DNA of 64,000 nucleotides, from assembly GCF_004006175.1 (NCBI RefSeq), contig NZ_CP033219.1, forward strand, positions 3,596,001 through 3,660,000, read 5' to 3'. This document shows positions 23,832 through 32,679 of this stretch, piece by piece. The notes beneath the pieces were generated by a model, which saw only the letters and a program-made list of their open reading frames with translations, had not been told where the DNA came from and ran no database searches. The DNA comes from Parasedimentitalea marina (GTDB taxonomy: Bacteria; Pseudomonadota; Alphaproteobacteria; Rhodobacterales; Rhodobacteraceae). A program made the position numbers and the translations under genes. Each line of letters begins with the position of its first letter. Position 1 is the first letter of the stretch.

Positions 23832-25226
23832 ATGAACAGTCCAATTATGCCGGATCTTGCCCGCCTGCTGTCACCGAGTGCTACCGCGTCCCGGTATCTG
23901 CAGATCAGTTCCGGACTGCGGGCACAAATTACCGAGGGCAGCCTGAGCGCGGGCCGGCGTCTGCCTGCATCGCGCGCACTGGCGCAGGATCTTGGGGTGG
24001 CGCGGTCAACCGTTGTACTGGCCTATGATCAACTGGTCGCCGAAGGGTATCTGGAAAGCCGTCGCGGATCAGGGATTTATGTCTGTGACATTGCTCCGCT
24101 GGCCACACCCAGGGCGCCCGCCTCTACGGCGACCCCTGGCCTGTCACCCGTTTCGGGGATGTTGTTAGCCCCGGGTGCGCCGGACCCGGATGTCTTTCCT
24201 GTAGGGCCCTGGGCCAAATGTATCGGGCGCATCACGCGGATGGCACCCAAAGCGCTGGTGCATCTGGACGACCCGTTTGGGGACCCTGAGCTGAGGCGAG
24301 AGATTGCCGGGTATGCCGGACGCTGGCGCGGCATTACGGCAACGGCGGATCAGGTTCTGGTAACTGGCGGTGCCAGCGCCGGACTGGAGCTGGCCATGGA
24401 CCTGCTGGCCAGCGAGGGGCAACTTGCGCTGGAGGCTCCGGGTTATATCCCCACTCAGCGCTTTGCCGCCGCGCGCGGCTGGAGCGTGGACTGGATGACG
24501 GTCGGGGCACAGGGTGCAGAGTTGCCGTCGCAACCCGCGCAGGTGACGGTGCTGACCCCATCGCACCAGTTCCCGTTGGGCGGCTGTCTGCCAATTGCTG
24601 CGCGTCAGGCGTTTTTAAACGCCACCGCAGACTATGATGGCTGGATCATCGAGGATGATTTCGACAGCGAGTTTCGCTATGCGGGGCAGCCCGTTCCCGC
24701 CATGGCTGCATTGGATCAAAAGGGCCGTTGCATCTATGTCGGCACCTTCTCAAAGACCTTTTCCCATGCGCTGCGACTGGGCTATCTGATTCTGCCGCCG
24801 GGGTTGGTCGACCGGTTTCGCGCCGCCCTGCGCCACCCGACCAGCAGCGCAGCCGTTACAGCCCAGCGACCTTTGGCTGATTTCATGAGTTCGGGGCAAT
24901 ATGACCGCCATATCCGCCGGGCCCGGCGCCTTTATGCCCAGCGCTATGACGCCGCCGCAAATGCACTCGAGAGCTGGCCTGCGGAACTGGGGCAGTTTCA
25001 GCGGCACGAGGCCGGGATGCAAATCGCCTTTCATTTGGCGCAGCCTATTCCGGATACTGCCATAGTGACGGCAGCCAGGGCTGCGGGCTTTGCTATTCGC
25101 GCCCTGTCAGACTGTGATCCATCGGGTCGGGCGCAGGGGTTGCTTATTGGGTTTTGCCAATCGCAACCCGAAGAGATCCGGGCCCAAATGCCGCGCTTGT
25201 TGGATATCGTTCGCTCACATGTGTAG
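23832..25226 (+). CDS. MocR-family regulator, PdxR-like
   Basis: A 464-residue GntR/aminotransferase fusion regulator. The winged helix lies near residues 25-85 (GRRLPASRALAQDLGVARST, then RRGSGIYV). The PLP-binding aminotransferase domain follows, with the lysine in VGTFSKTFSHALRLGYL. Comparable PdxR proteins activate PLP synthesis and repress themselves. Here the divergent gene encodes a PNPOx-fold flavoprotein and a PdxR-type operator lies between, so control by PLP is a reasonable inference. The ATG at 23832 is used; MPDLARLL six codons later could also start. Confidence 0.85.
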   Translation: MNSPIMPDLARLLSPSATASRYLQISSGLRAQITEGSLSAGRRLPASRALAQDLGVARSTVVLAYDQLVAEGYLESRRGSGIYVCDIAPLATPRAPASTATPGLSPVSGMLLAPGAPDPDVFPVGPWAKCIGRITRMAPKALVHLDDPFGDPELRREIAGYAGRWRGITATADQVLVTGGASAGLELAMDLLASEGQLALEAPGYIPTQRFAAARGWSVDWMTVGAQGAELPSQPAQVTVLTPSHQFPLGGCLPIAARQAFLNATADYDGWIIEDDFDSEFRYAGQPVPAMAALDQKGRCIYVGTFSKTFSHALRLGYLILPPGLVDRFRAALRHPTSSAAVTAQRPLADFMSSGQYDRHIRRARRLYAQRYDAAANALESWPAELGQFQRHEAGMQIAFHLAQPIPDTAIVTAARAAGFAIRALSDCDPSGRAQGLLIGFCQSQPEEIRAQMPRLLDIVRSHV

Positions 25227-25267
25227 GTCGGCGCACCGCAGGTAGCGATGCGCCGGGTTTACCGGGG

Positions 25268-26509
25268 TCAGGCGCGTCTGGGGGCTGGCTTGCTCATCAC
25301 TTTCCAAAACGAGCTGACGACGGCCATCCAGGGCGACAGGTTGAGTTTGGTTTTGCGACCCTGGGCCAGACGCCACATCTGCTTTTCGTACCAAACGATC
25401 CCCAGCATCGAGATGGCATCAATCTTTGGCTTGCCCGTGGTCGGGTTGCCCACGTCGATCTTAAACTCGGACGAGGCCAGGACTTGCTTGGGCAAGTCGG
25501 GCACCAGAATGATGGGACGGGCCAGACCGACCATGTCAGTGGCCCCCGAGGCGACCGCCGCCTCCATCCCTTGGGCACTGCGAAAACCGCCGGTGACCGC
25601 CAATGGCACGTCGCAACGTGCCCGCAGTGCTTCGGCATAGTGCAGGAAATAGGCTTCGCGCGCCTGGGTGCTTTGTTTCACGGCCGCCTTGCCTGTGCCA
25701 GCCATCATCACCGGCTGCTCGTAACTGCCGCCGGAAATCTCGATATGATCCAGCCCCTCGCTGACCAGCGCCTCGGCTACCTGCATTGACTCCTCCTCGG
25801 TGAAGCCGCCCTTTTGGAAATCGGCCGAGTTCAGCTTGATCGCAACTGGGAAATCAGCGCCGACCCTGGCCCGGATCGCGCGGTAGATTTCCAGCACAAA
25901 CCGCATGCGGTTTTCCGCTGTGCCACCCCAGCGGTCTTGCCGCGTATTATGTTTCGGCGATAGGAACTGACTGACCAGATAACCATGGGCACCGTGGATT
26001 TGCACCCCGGTAAAGCCCACGGTCTTGGCCAGTTCCGCCGTCTTGGCAAAGCTGGCAATCAGGGTCGTGATTTCACTGTCACTTAGGGCCCGTGGCGTAT
26101 TGAAGCCAGCCGCCAGCGCCCCGTCCAGCGGGATCGCCGAGGGGGCGACGGGCTCGGGGCTGAGCACCTTGGGGCTTTGCTTGCCGGGGTGGTTGATCTG
26201 AGCCCAGAAGTGGTTGCCATCGACCCTGGCCGCAGCCGTCCACTGACGAAAGGCATCCAGATCGCTGTCACCGTCCAGGACCACATTGAACGGTTCGCCC
26301 AGGGCGGTGCGGTCCACCATGATATTGCCCGAGATCAACAGCCCAGCGCCGCCCTGCGACCAGGTTTTATACAGCTTGGCCAGACCGGGTTTCGGATTAT
26401 GCTGGCGATTGCCCAACTGCTCGCTGGTGGCCGCTTTCATAAAGCGGTTGGGCAGAACGGCGCCCGTTTTCAAAGTCAGCGGCTGGGCCAGTATGGACGG
26501 ATGTGGCAT
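25268..26509 (-). CDS. NADH:flavin oxidoreductase, Old Yellow Enzyme family
   Basis: A 413-residue FMN-dependent ene-reductase-like TIM barrel. VQIHGAHGYLVSQFLSP contains the HxxH-type substrate-binding pair (HGAHGY), followed by NTRQDRWGGTAENR, and AVTGGFRSAQGMEAAVASG binds the FMN phosphate. The ATG at 26509 (MPHPSILAQ) has GGAG seven bases upstream and is preferred over one four codons earlier. A TetR gene lies immediately upstream on the same strand, and a palindrome lies between the two. This recalls the E. coli nemR-nemA unit, which handles electrophiles. Confidence 0.85.
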   Translation of the reverse strand: MPHPSILAQPLTLKTGAVLPNRFMKAATSEQLGNRQHNPKPGLAKLYKTWSQGGAGLLISGNIMVDRTALGEPFNVVLDGDSDLDAFRQWTAAARVDGNHFWAQINHPGKQSPKVLSPEPVAPSAIPLDGALAAGFNTPRALSDSEITTLIASFAKTAELAKTVGFTGVQIHGAHGYLVSQFLSPKHNTRQDRWGGTAENRMRFVLEIYRAIRARVGADFPVAIKLNSADFQKGGFTEEESMQVAEALVSEGLDHIEISGGSYEQPVMMAGTGKAAVKQSTQAREAYFLHYAEALRARCDVPLAVTGGFRSAQGMEAAVASGATDMVGLARPIILVPDLPKQVLASSEFKIDVGNPTTGKPKIDAISMLGIVWYEKQMWRLAQGRKTKLNLSPWMAVVSSFWKVMSKPAPRRA

Positions 26510-26524
26510 GGGATGCTCCATTAG

Positions 26525-26542
26525 TAGACGACTGGTCGTATA
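26525..26542. promoter_or_regulatory. Probable TetR operator upstream of the Old Yellow Enzyme gene
   Basis: ACGAC-TG-GTCGT (26528-26539) is a perfect 5-base inverted repeat. It extends to TA at each end with one mismatched pair, about 16-33 bases before the start of the oxidoreductase gene. This is the size and place expected for a TetR-family operator. Confidence 0.55.
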
Positions 26543-26586
26543 TGAAGTCTAAATCCCATCATTCAAGTCCAGGTCCCGATTATTTC

Positions 26587-27174
26587 CTAGGCCCGCATCA
26601 ATATGGTCAGAACCTGCTCCATTGATGTCATCACCCGTGCCCCATCTCGGTCCAGCAGGTACTGTTCAATCGCGCCGTGCCATTGATTGATGTAGATGTG
26701 TGTCAGATCCACCGCCGACAGATCATCGCGCAAAAGCCCCTGGGCCTGGGCCTGTTCAAACAGGGTGACATAGCGTGCGATCCAGGCGGTAAACCCTTCG
26801 CAGATAGCAGTCTGCAACTGTCCTTGGGCCGCCCCTGTTTCACTGGCCAAAGACCCCAACAAACACCCCGAGGGCGTGTCTTGTTGCTGCAGTAACGTCA
26901 GAAGACCACGATGAATGTCCAGCAGTTTGGCCACCGGAGTGTCGCCCTCTGCCTGTACAATTCGGTGTTGCAGGAATTCGGAATAATAACTGACGGTTTC
27001 AGCACAGAAATTCTCTTTGCTGGAGAAGTAGTTGTAAAATGATCCCTTCGGCACCCCGGCTTCGTCCAGGATCTGTTTCAATCCGGTGCCGTGATACCCC
27101 TGCGAGGCGAACAATTTCACGCCCAGCGCCAAGAGGGTCTCGCGGGTTGCTTCACTGCGGCGGGGACGTGCCAT
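26587..27174 (-). CDS. TetR-family regulator, NemR-like
   Basis: A 195-residue TetR protein. The helix-turn-helix is in GLKQILDEAGVPKGSFYNYF near residues 30-50. TPSGCLLGSLASE in the ligand domain aligns by eye with the SGCL segment of E. coli NemR, whose cysteine senses oxidants and electrophiles. The Old Yellow Enzyme gene follows on the same strand, 77 bases after the stop. This cysteine and the gene pairing support an electrophile-responsive role, which is inference. Confidence 0.8.
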   Translation of the reverse strand: MARPRRSEATRETLLALGVKLFASQGYHGTGLKQILDEAGVPKGSFYNYFSSKENFCAETVSYYSEFLQHRIVQAEGDTPVAKLLDIHRGLLTLLQQQDTPSGCLLGSLASETGAAQGQLQTAICEGFTAWIARYVTLFEQAQAQGLLRDDLSAVDLTHIYINQWHGAIEQYLLDRDGARVMTSMEQVLTILMRA

Positions 27175-27321
27175 AAATACCTCGTTGAACCATCGTTTTC
27201 AAATGATAGATGCGTGTTCATGCGTGAATTGCAAGGTCCAGACAGCAACAGTTGGGCCCGCGACCGTCAGACGCTATTTTCACCCTTTCCATTCCGGCGC
27301 GTGCATGTATAAATCGCGGCC

Positions 27322-27408
27322 ATGATCAACCGCGCACATACCCTTTCCTCTGCCGCTGCTTTTTGCAGCGCATCGCTGCGTGGCCTACTGATCCTAACTC
27401 GCCTCTGA
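27322..27408 (+). CDS. leuL: Leucine leader peptide of leuA
   Basis: A 28-codon open frame (ATG 27322, TGA 27406) ends with LRGLLILTRL. Six leucine codons occur in total, four of them CTN codons within the last eight positions. It lies 80 bases upstream of leuA. Its stop codon falls within the left arm of a 10-bp stem that starts at 27402. This is the usual layout of ribosome-mediated leucine attenuation: stalling at Leu codons changes the RNA fold. No SD is obvious, as is common in such leaders. Too short to be found by normal gene calling. Confidence 0.75.
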   Translation: MINRAHTLSSAAAFCSASLRGLLILTRL

Positions 27409-27452
27409 GCGTGCCATCCGGCGCGTCCGCTCAGAGGGGACCGCCAGCGCGC
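27402..27452 (+). promoter_or_regulatory. leuA attenuator stem structures
   Basis: CCTCTGAGCG (27402-27411) pairs perfectly with CGCTCAGAGG (27428-27437). An alternative pairing uses GGCGCG (about 27420-27425) and CGCGCC (about 27447-27452), which are mutually exclusive with the first stem. A smaller hairpin GCAGCG-CAT-CGCTGC lies inside the leader coding region. There is no long U tract, so the switch may act on read-through by another mechanism. Confidence 0.55.
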
Positions 27453-27487
27453 CACATGGCTTAGGACAGACACGAAAGATACCCAAC

Positions 27488-29062
27488 ATGACCATTACAT
27501 CCGACAAAGACCGCGTCGTTATTTTTGACACCACCCTGCGCGACGGCGAGCAAAGCCCCGGTGCGACCATGACCCATTCAGAAAAGCTCGAGATTGCCGG
27601 GCTGCTGGATGACATGGGCGTCGATATCATCGAGGCCGGTTTCCCGATCGCCTCTGAGGGCGATTTCAACGCCGTCACCGAGATTGCCAAAAACGCACGC
27701 AACAGCCGCATCTGCGGTCTGGCCCGCGCCAAAGCAGGGGATATCGATCGCTGCTGGGAGGCGATCAAACACGCCGAGAAGAACCGCATCCACACCTTTA
27801 TCGGCACCTCGGCGCTGCACCGCGCGATTCCGAACCTGTCGATGGACGAAATGGCGGATGTGATCCACCAGACCGTGAGCCACGCGCGCAACCTGTGTGA
27901 CAATGTGCAGTGGTCGCCGATGGATGCCACCCGCACCGAGTGGGACTATCTGTGCCGGGTGATCGAGATCGCCATTAAGGCCGGCGCCAGCACCATCAAC
28001 ATCCCCGATACGGTTGGCTATACCGCACCGATGGAAAGTGCCGATCTGATCAAGCGTCTGATCGACACGGTGCCGGGCGCCGATGATGTGATCTTTGCCA
28101 CCCATTGCCACAATGATCTTGGCATGGCGACGGCAAACTCGCTGGCGGCAGTGGCTGGTGGCGCGCGTCAGATCGAATGCACCATCAACGGGCTGGGTGA
28201 ACGGGCCGGGAATACCGCGCTGGAAGAGGTGGTGATGGCGCTGAAAGTGCGCAATGACATCATGCCCTGGAGCACTGGCATCGACACCCAGAAGATCATG
28301 CATATCTCACGTCGTGTCGCGGCCGTGTCGGGCTTTGCGGTGCAGTTCAACAAGGCGATTGTTGGCAAAAACGCCTTTGCCCATGAAAGCGGCATCCACC
28401 AGGATGGCATGCTGAAGAACGCCGAAACATTTGAGATCATGCGGCCGGCCGATGTGGGCCTGTCCGGCACCTCGCTGCCGCTTGGCAAACACTCGGGCCG
28501 CGCGGCGCTGCGTGACAAGCTGGAGCAGTTCGGCTTTGAGGTGGGCGACAACCAGCTCAAGGATGTCTTTGTCCGCTTCAAAGAACTGGCCGACCGCAAG
28601 AAAGAGGTGTTTGACGACGATATCATCGCCCTGATGCGGTCTGGCGAGGATGCCGAGAACGACCATTTGCAGATCGTCTCAATGAAGGTTGTCTGTGGCA
28701 CCGGCGGCCCGGCGGAATCGACAATTGAGATGGAGATCGAAGGCAAGGATGTCAGCGCAACTGCCAGTGGCGACGGTCCGGTGGATGCAACTTTCAAAGC
28801 GATCCGCGAGTTGCACCCCAACACGGCCCGCCTGCAGCTGTATCAGGTTCAGGCTGTGACCGAGGGTACAGATGCCCAGGCAACGGTTTCCGTGCGGCTG
28901 GAAGAGGACGGCATGATTGCCACCGGTGAGAGCGCCAACACCGATACGGTCGTGGCCTCGGCCAAGGCCTATGTGAACGCGCTGAACCGGTTAATCGTGC
29001 GCCGCGGCAAGGTCGGAGAAGGCGCGGATACTCGCGAGATTTCTTACAAAGACGTCACTTAA
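27488..29062 (+). CDS. leuA: 2-isopropylmalate synthase
   Basis: A 524-residue enzyme making 2-isopropylmalate from 2-ketoisovalerate and acetyl-CoA, the first committed step of leucine synthesis. The HMGL-like catalytic TIM barrel begins with VVIFDTTLRDGEQSPGATM, and the metal-binding HCHNDLGMA is near residues 205-213. The C-terminal leucine-binding LeuA dimer domain begins near residue 390. The length fits the bacterial family. It is preceded by a leucine leader peptide and followed by a hairpin terminator, so it is a monocistronic unit with attenuation control. Confidence 0.95.
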   Translation: MTITSDKDRVVIFDTTLRDGEQSPGATMTHSEKLEIAGLLDDMGVDIIEAGFPIASEGDFNAVTEIAKNARNSRICGLARAKAGDIDRCWEAIKHAEKNRIHTFIGTSALHRAIPNLSMDEMADVIHQTVSHARNLCDNVQWSPMDATRTEWDYLCRVIEIAIKAGASTINIPDTVGYTAPMESADLIKRLIDTVPGADDVIFATHCHNDLGMATANSLAAVAGGARQIECTINGLGERAGNTALEEVVMALKVRNDIMPWSTGIDTQKIMHISRRVAAVSGFAVQFNKAIVGKNAFAHESGIHQDGMLKNAETFEIMRPADVGLSGTSLPLGKHSGRAALRDKLEQFGFEVGDNQLKDVFVRFKELADRKKEVFDDDIIALMRSGEDAENDHLQIVSMKVVCGTGGPAESTIEMEIEGKDVSATASGDGPVDATFKAIRELHPNTARLQLYQVQAVTEGTDAQATVSVRLEEDGMIATGESANTDTVVASAKAYVNALNRLIVRRGKVGEGADTREISYKDVT

Positions 29063-29081
29063 CCACCCCTTGACGGACGAC

Positions 29082-29114
29082 AGAAAGGCCGTCCATCTGG
29101 GTGGCCTTTCTTGT
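29082..29114 (+). terminator. Intrinsic terminator of leuA
   Basis: AGAAAGGCC (29082-29090) pairs with GGCCTTTCT (29103-29111), a 9-bp stem. The right arm itself carries the T-rich end, followed by TGTT. It begins 19 bases after the leuA stop. Confidence 0.8.
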
Positions 29115-29141
29115 TAGGTGGCATTGCCCTGAAACGGGGAC

Positions 29142-29213
29142 CTCCCGCGCCCCAAGCCGTTTCGGCTGCGCCGAACCAGATTAGGGCCTTGGGCGTGGCA
29201 CCGCTGCGCGGTG
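29142..29213. repeat. Intergenic repeat family C, inverted copy
   Basis: Read on the minus strand it contains CACCGCGCAGCGGTGCCACG, then CCCAAGGC, an inner hairpin (TTCGGC/GCCGAA), and ends GGGGCGCGGGAG. The same ends occur at 29.73-29.80 kb and 57.55-57.63 kb in the opposite orientation. The DUF5071 gene lies between this copy and the next. Confidence 0.65.
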
Positions 29214-29265
29214 TTTTCCTGTATCACGAATGTTGATCAGACGAGTCTGGCCCCGAGTTCGCTAT

Positions 29266-29661
29266 TCAATCGACGACGTTCAATGCCCCCAAAACAGACT
29301 GAGCCACCTTGGGAACCTCGCTATCGGCATCATCTTGGGTCGGATGCAACATCAGGCGGACAAGGTCCGATTTCAAACTCGTTTGAATTCCAGCTGAGCT
29401 GCACCGAAGGACAAGTAGGATAACCCAGTATTTCCACATTCCATCATCCGAGCATAATATCTCTCTGATGTACGGGGTGAGTTCACTCCCGGCATCGGAC
29501 AAAAGGGATGCGACAACAGGGGCGACCGGCCAGTTCCCGTCCTTGGTCCACTCAAACAAGTCAGGCAATATGGGACCCAAACCCGGAAAACCAATCGCGA
29601 TGGCCAATCGCACCGCATCCAAGTCGTATTTATCCTTCGGAATACATTCTTTCAAACTCAT
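29266..29661 (-). CDS. DUF5071-domain protein
   Basis: A 131-residue soluble protein matching the DUF5071 pattern by eye: LFEWTKDGNWPVAPVVASLL, then ELTPYIREIL and DDGMWKYWVILLVL. It resembles HEAT-like helical repeats. The function of this family is unknown. AGGA precedes the ATG closely. The gene is a single accessory unit between leuA and the mre operon, flanked by inverted copies of repeat family C, which suggests a mobile or recently inserted gene. Confidence 0.7.
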   Translation of the reverse strand: MSLKECIPKDKYDLDAVRLAIAIGFPGLGPILPDLFEWTKDGNWPVAPVVASLLSDAGSELTPYIREILCSDDGMWKYWVILLVLRCSSAGIQTSLKSDLVRLMLHPTQDDADSEVPKVAQSVLGALNVVD

Positions 29662-29725
29662 ATCCTGAAACTACCCCCACAGCGTCATTGCAGCAATGGT
29701 ATAGACGCTCCCCGGCAACATCTGC

Positions 29726-29796
29726 CCGCGCCGCGCAGCGGCGCCAGGCCCAAGGCTTTGCCTCTCATCTGTGATGAGAGAGCAAAGGCGCGGGAG
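29726..29796. repeat. Intergenic repeat family C, direct copy
   Basis: CCCGCGCCGCGCAGCGGCGC begins the element. CAGGCCCAAGGC follows, then the inner hairpin CTCTCATC-TGT-GATGAGAG, and GGCGCGGGAG closes it. The copy at 57.6 kb has GGCTCATC-TGT-GATGAGCC in the same place, so the stem pairing is kept while its bases change. Confidence 0.75.
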
Positions 29797-29872
29797 ACCA
29801 CCGTTGTCTTCATAGCGGCCGACGTTAAGAGGTTGAAAAACCGGTTGATGCCAAAAAGGACCTCAGAATAAC

Positions 29873-29902
29873 ATCTGTGAAACCATCTGTGAAACCATCT
29901 GT
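29873..29902. repeat. Short tandem repeat upstream of mreB
   Basis: The 12-base unit ATCTGTGAAACC occurs twice in tandem, followed by a half unit ATCTGT. It lies about 230 bases before the mreB start. The rest of 29662-30130 holds a family C repeat and no gene. Confidence 0.7.
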
Positions 29903-30064
29903 AGGGTGCTGAGCTACAATGCCAGAATGACCCGTGTCCGTTGCCTGACACTGCGCTGTCCTTCTTAAATGGCGCGACAGCGACCACAAAAAGAGAAAAA
30001 CCCGGCGGAAAGGCGCTAGTTAGACAGAATACGCCCTTTCGCGACGCCGCTGTGCTGCTTATAA

Positions 30065-31177
<1,113 letters not shown>

Positions 31178-31232
31178 GGCTCTTACCTTTCGCCATATAT
31201 GGGGTGCCCTGTAAGTACCTCGGAGGAGCCCC

Positions 31233-32147
31233 TTGGCCAGAGATCGATCCCAGCGCGAAGACTATGCCACCCCGCTAAAGCGCCTGCTGATTGCGGTGAC
31301 CTGCCTGTGTCTGCTGGTGATTTTCATTGTCTGGCGCATCGACAGCCCAAGGGTTGAGCGGTTTCGGGCTCAGGTCGTGGATGCTGTGGTGCCCAACATG
31401 GAATGGGCCATGGTACCGGTGACCGGAGCCATAAATCTGGTGCGCGACTTTCAATCCTATCAGCGGCTGTCAGAACAAAATCAGGAACTGCGGTCCGAGC
31501 TGCGGCAGATGCAGGCCTGGAAAGAGGCCGCGCTGCAGCTGGAGCAGGAAAACGCCCGCCTTCTGGACCTGAACAACGTACGGCTGGATCCACGTTTGAC
31601 CTATATCACCGGCGTGGTCATGGCGGATAGCGGATCCCCGTTTCGCCAGTCCGTGCTGCTGAATGTCGGATCACGGGACGGGGTGCGGGACGGCTGGGCG
31701 GCAATGGACGGGATTGGCCTTGTGGGCCGGATCTCGGGGACCGGGCGCAATACGGCGCGGGTGATCCTGTTGACCGATGCCGCCAGTTCGGTGCCGGCCA
31801 CGATACAGCCCTCAGGCCAAAGCGCGCTGATTGCGGGTGACAACAGTGCCGCGCCGGTGATCGATTTTCTGGAGAACCCTGACAAGCTGCGTCCAGGGGA
31901 CCGGGTGATCACCTCGGGCGATGGCGATGTGTTCCCGGCAGGGCTGCTGATTGGCCAGGTGGCCAGCGACCCGTCAGGCCGTTTGCGGGTGCGCCTGTCG
32001 GCCGATTATGAGCGGCTGGAGTTTCTGCGCGTGCTGCGTCACCACGGAACCGAAGGGATCTACAGTCCAGGTGGGCTGGTGGCCCCGCCCCCTGGTGCCC
32101 CCCTGCCACGACCCCGCCCCGAGAACCTGGGGGCCGACAATGGCTAG
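31233..32147 (+). CDS. mreC: Rod-shape-determining protein MreC
   Basis: A 304-residue periplasmic scaffold of the elongasome. It has a short cytoplasmic tail, one transmembrane helix near residues 15-33 (LLIAVTCLCLLVIFIVWRI), a coiled coil at about residues 70-105, and the beta-barrel MreC core. The C-terminus is proline-rich. The start is a TTG at 31233, supported by a strong GGAGGAG four bases upstream. Its stop overlaps the mreD start by eight bases. Confidence 0.92.
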   Translation: MARDRSQREDYATPLKRLLIAVTCLCLLVIFIVWRIDSPRVERFRAQVVDAVVPNMEWAMVPVTGAINLVRDFQSYQRLSEQNQELRSELRQMQAWKEAALQLEQENARLLDLNNVRLDPRLTYITGVVMADSGSPFRQSVLLNVGSRDGVRDGWAAMDGIGLVGRISGTGRNTARVILLTDAASSVPATIQPSGQSALIAGDNSAAPVIDFLENPDKLRPGDRVITSGDGDVFPAGLLIGQVASDPSGRLRVRLSADYERLEFLRVLRHHGTEGIYSPGGLVAPPPGAPLPRPRPENLGADNG

Positions 32148-32679
32148 CACCTCGCCTGCGCATATCTGGCTCATGCGGGCCGCGTTCCCGGCGCTGGCCC
32201 TGCTGATTGTCTTTTTCCGCTTATTGCCGTTGGATACCGTCCCACGTCAGTGGGCACCGCCCGATCTGCTGATGGCAATGGCCATGGCCTGGTCCCTGCG
32301 TCGTCCGGATTATGTGCCCATTGTATTGCTGGCGCTGACTTTATTACTCGCGGATCTGATGTTTCAGAGACCGCCGGGACTGTTGGCGCTGCTGGTCCTG
32401 TTGGGATGTGAGTATCTGAAGCCCCGCGCCCTGACCCACCGCGACACGGGATTTGCCGCCGAATGGATTTCGGTCAGCCTGGTGCTGACCGCAATTACGG
32501 TCTTCAACCGGACCGCCCTTGCTTTGGTTGGGGTGCAGCAAGCACCGCTTGGACTGATCCTGATACAGATGTTACTGACCATCGCCGCCTACCCCTTGGT
32601 GGTCTTTGTCAGTCAGTCTATATTGGGGGTTCGAAGATTGACCTCGACCGAGCTTGAGACATTGGGAATTCGCCTATGA
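32140..32679 (+). CDS. mreD: Rod-shape-determining protein MreD
   Basis: A 179-residue inner-membrane protein with about five hydrophobic helices, typical of MreD. It belongs to the elongasome with MreC, PBP2 and RodA. The ATG at 32140 overlaps the end of mreC by eight bases, and its stop overlaps the mrdA start by ATGA. Sequence is poorly conserved in this family, so the call rests on topology and position. Confidence 0.85.
   Translation: MASTSPAHIWLMRAAFPALALLIVFFRLLPLDTVPRQWAPPDLLMAMAMAWSLRRPDYVPIVLLALTLLLADLMFQRPPGLLALLVLLGCEYLKPRALTHRDTGFAAEWISVSLVLTAITVFNRTALALVGVQQAPLGLILIQMLLTIAAYPLVVFVSQSILGVRRLTSTELETLGIRL

Noticed and set aside
27578..28303. 241-codon frame antisense to leuA
   Set aside because: It lies wholly within leuA and is histidine/arginine-rich shadow sequence.
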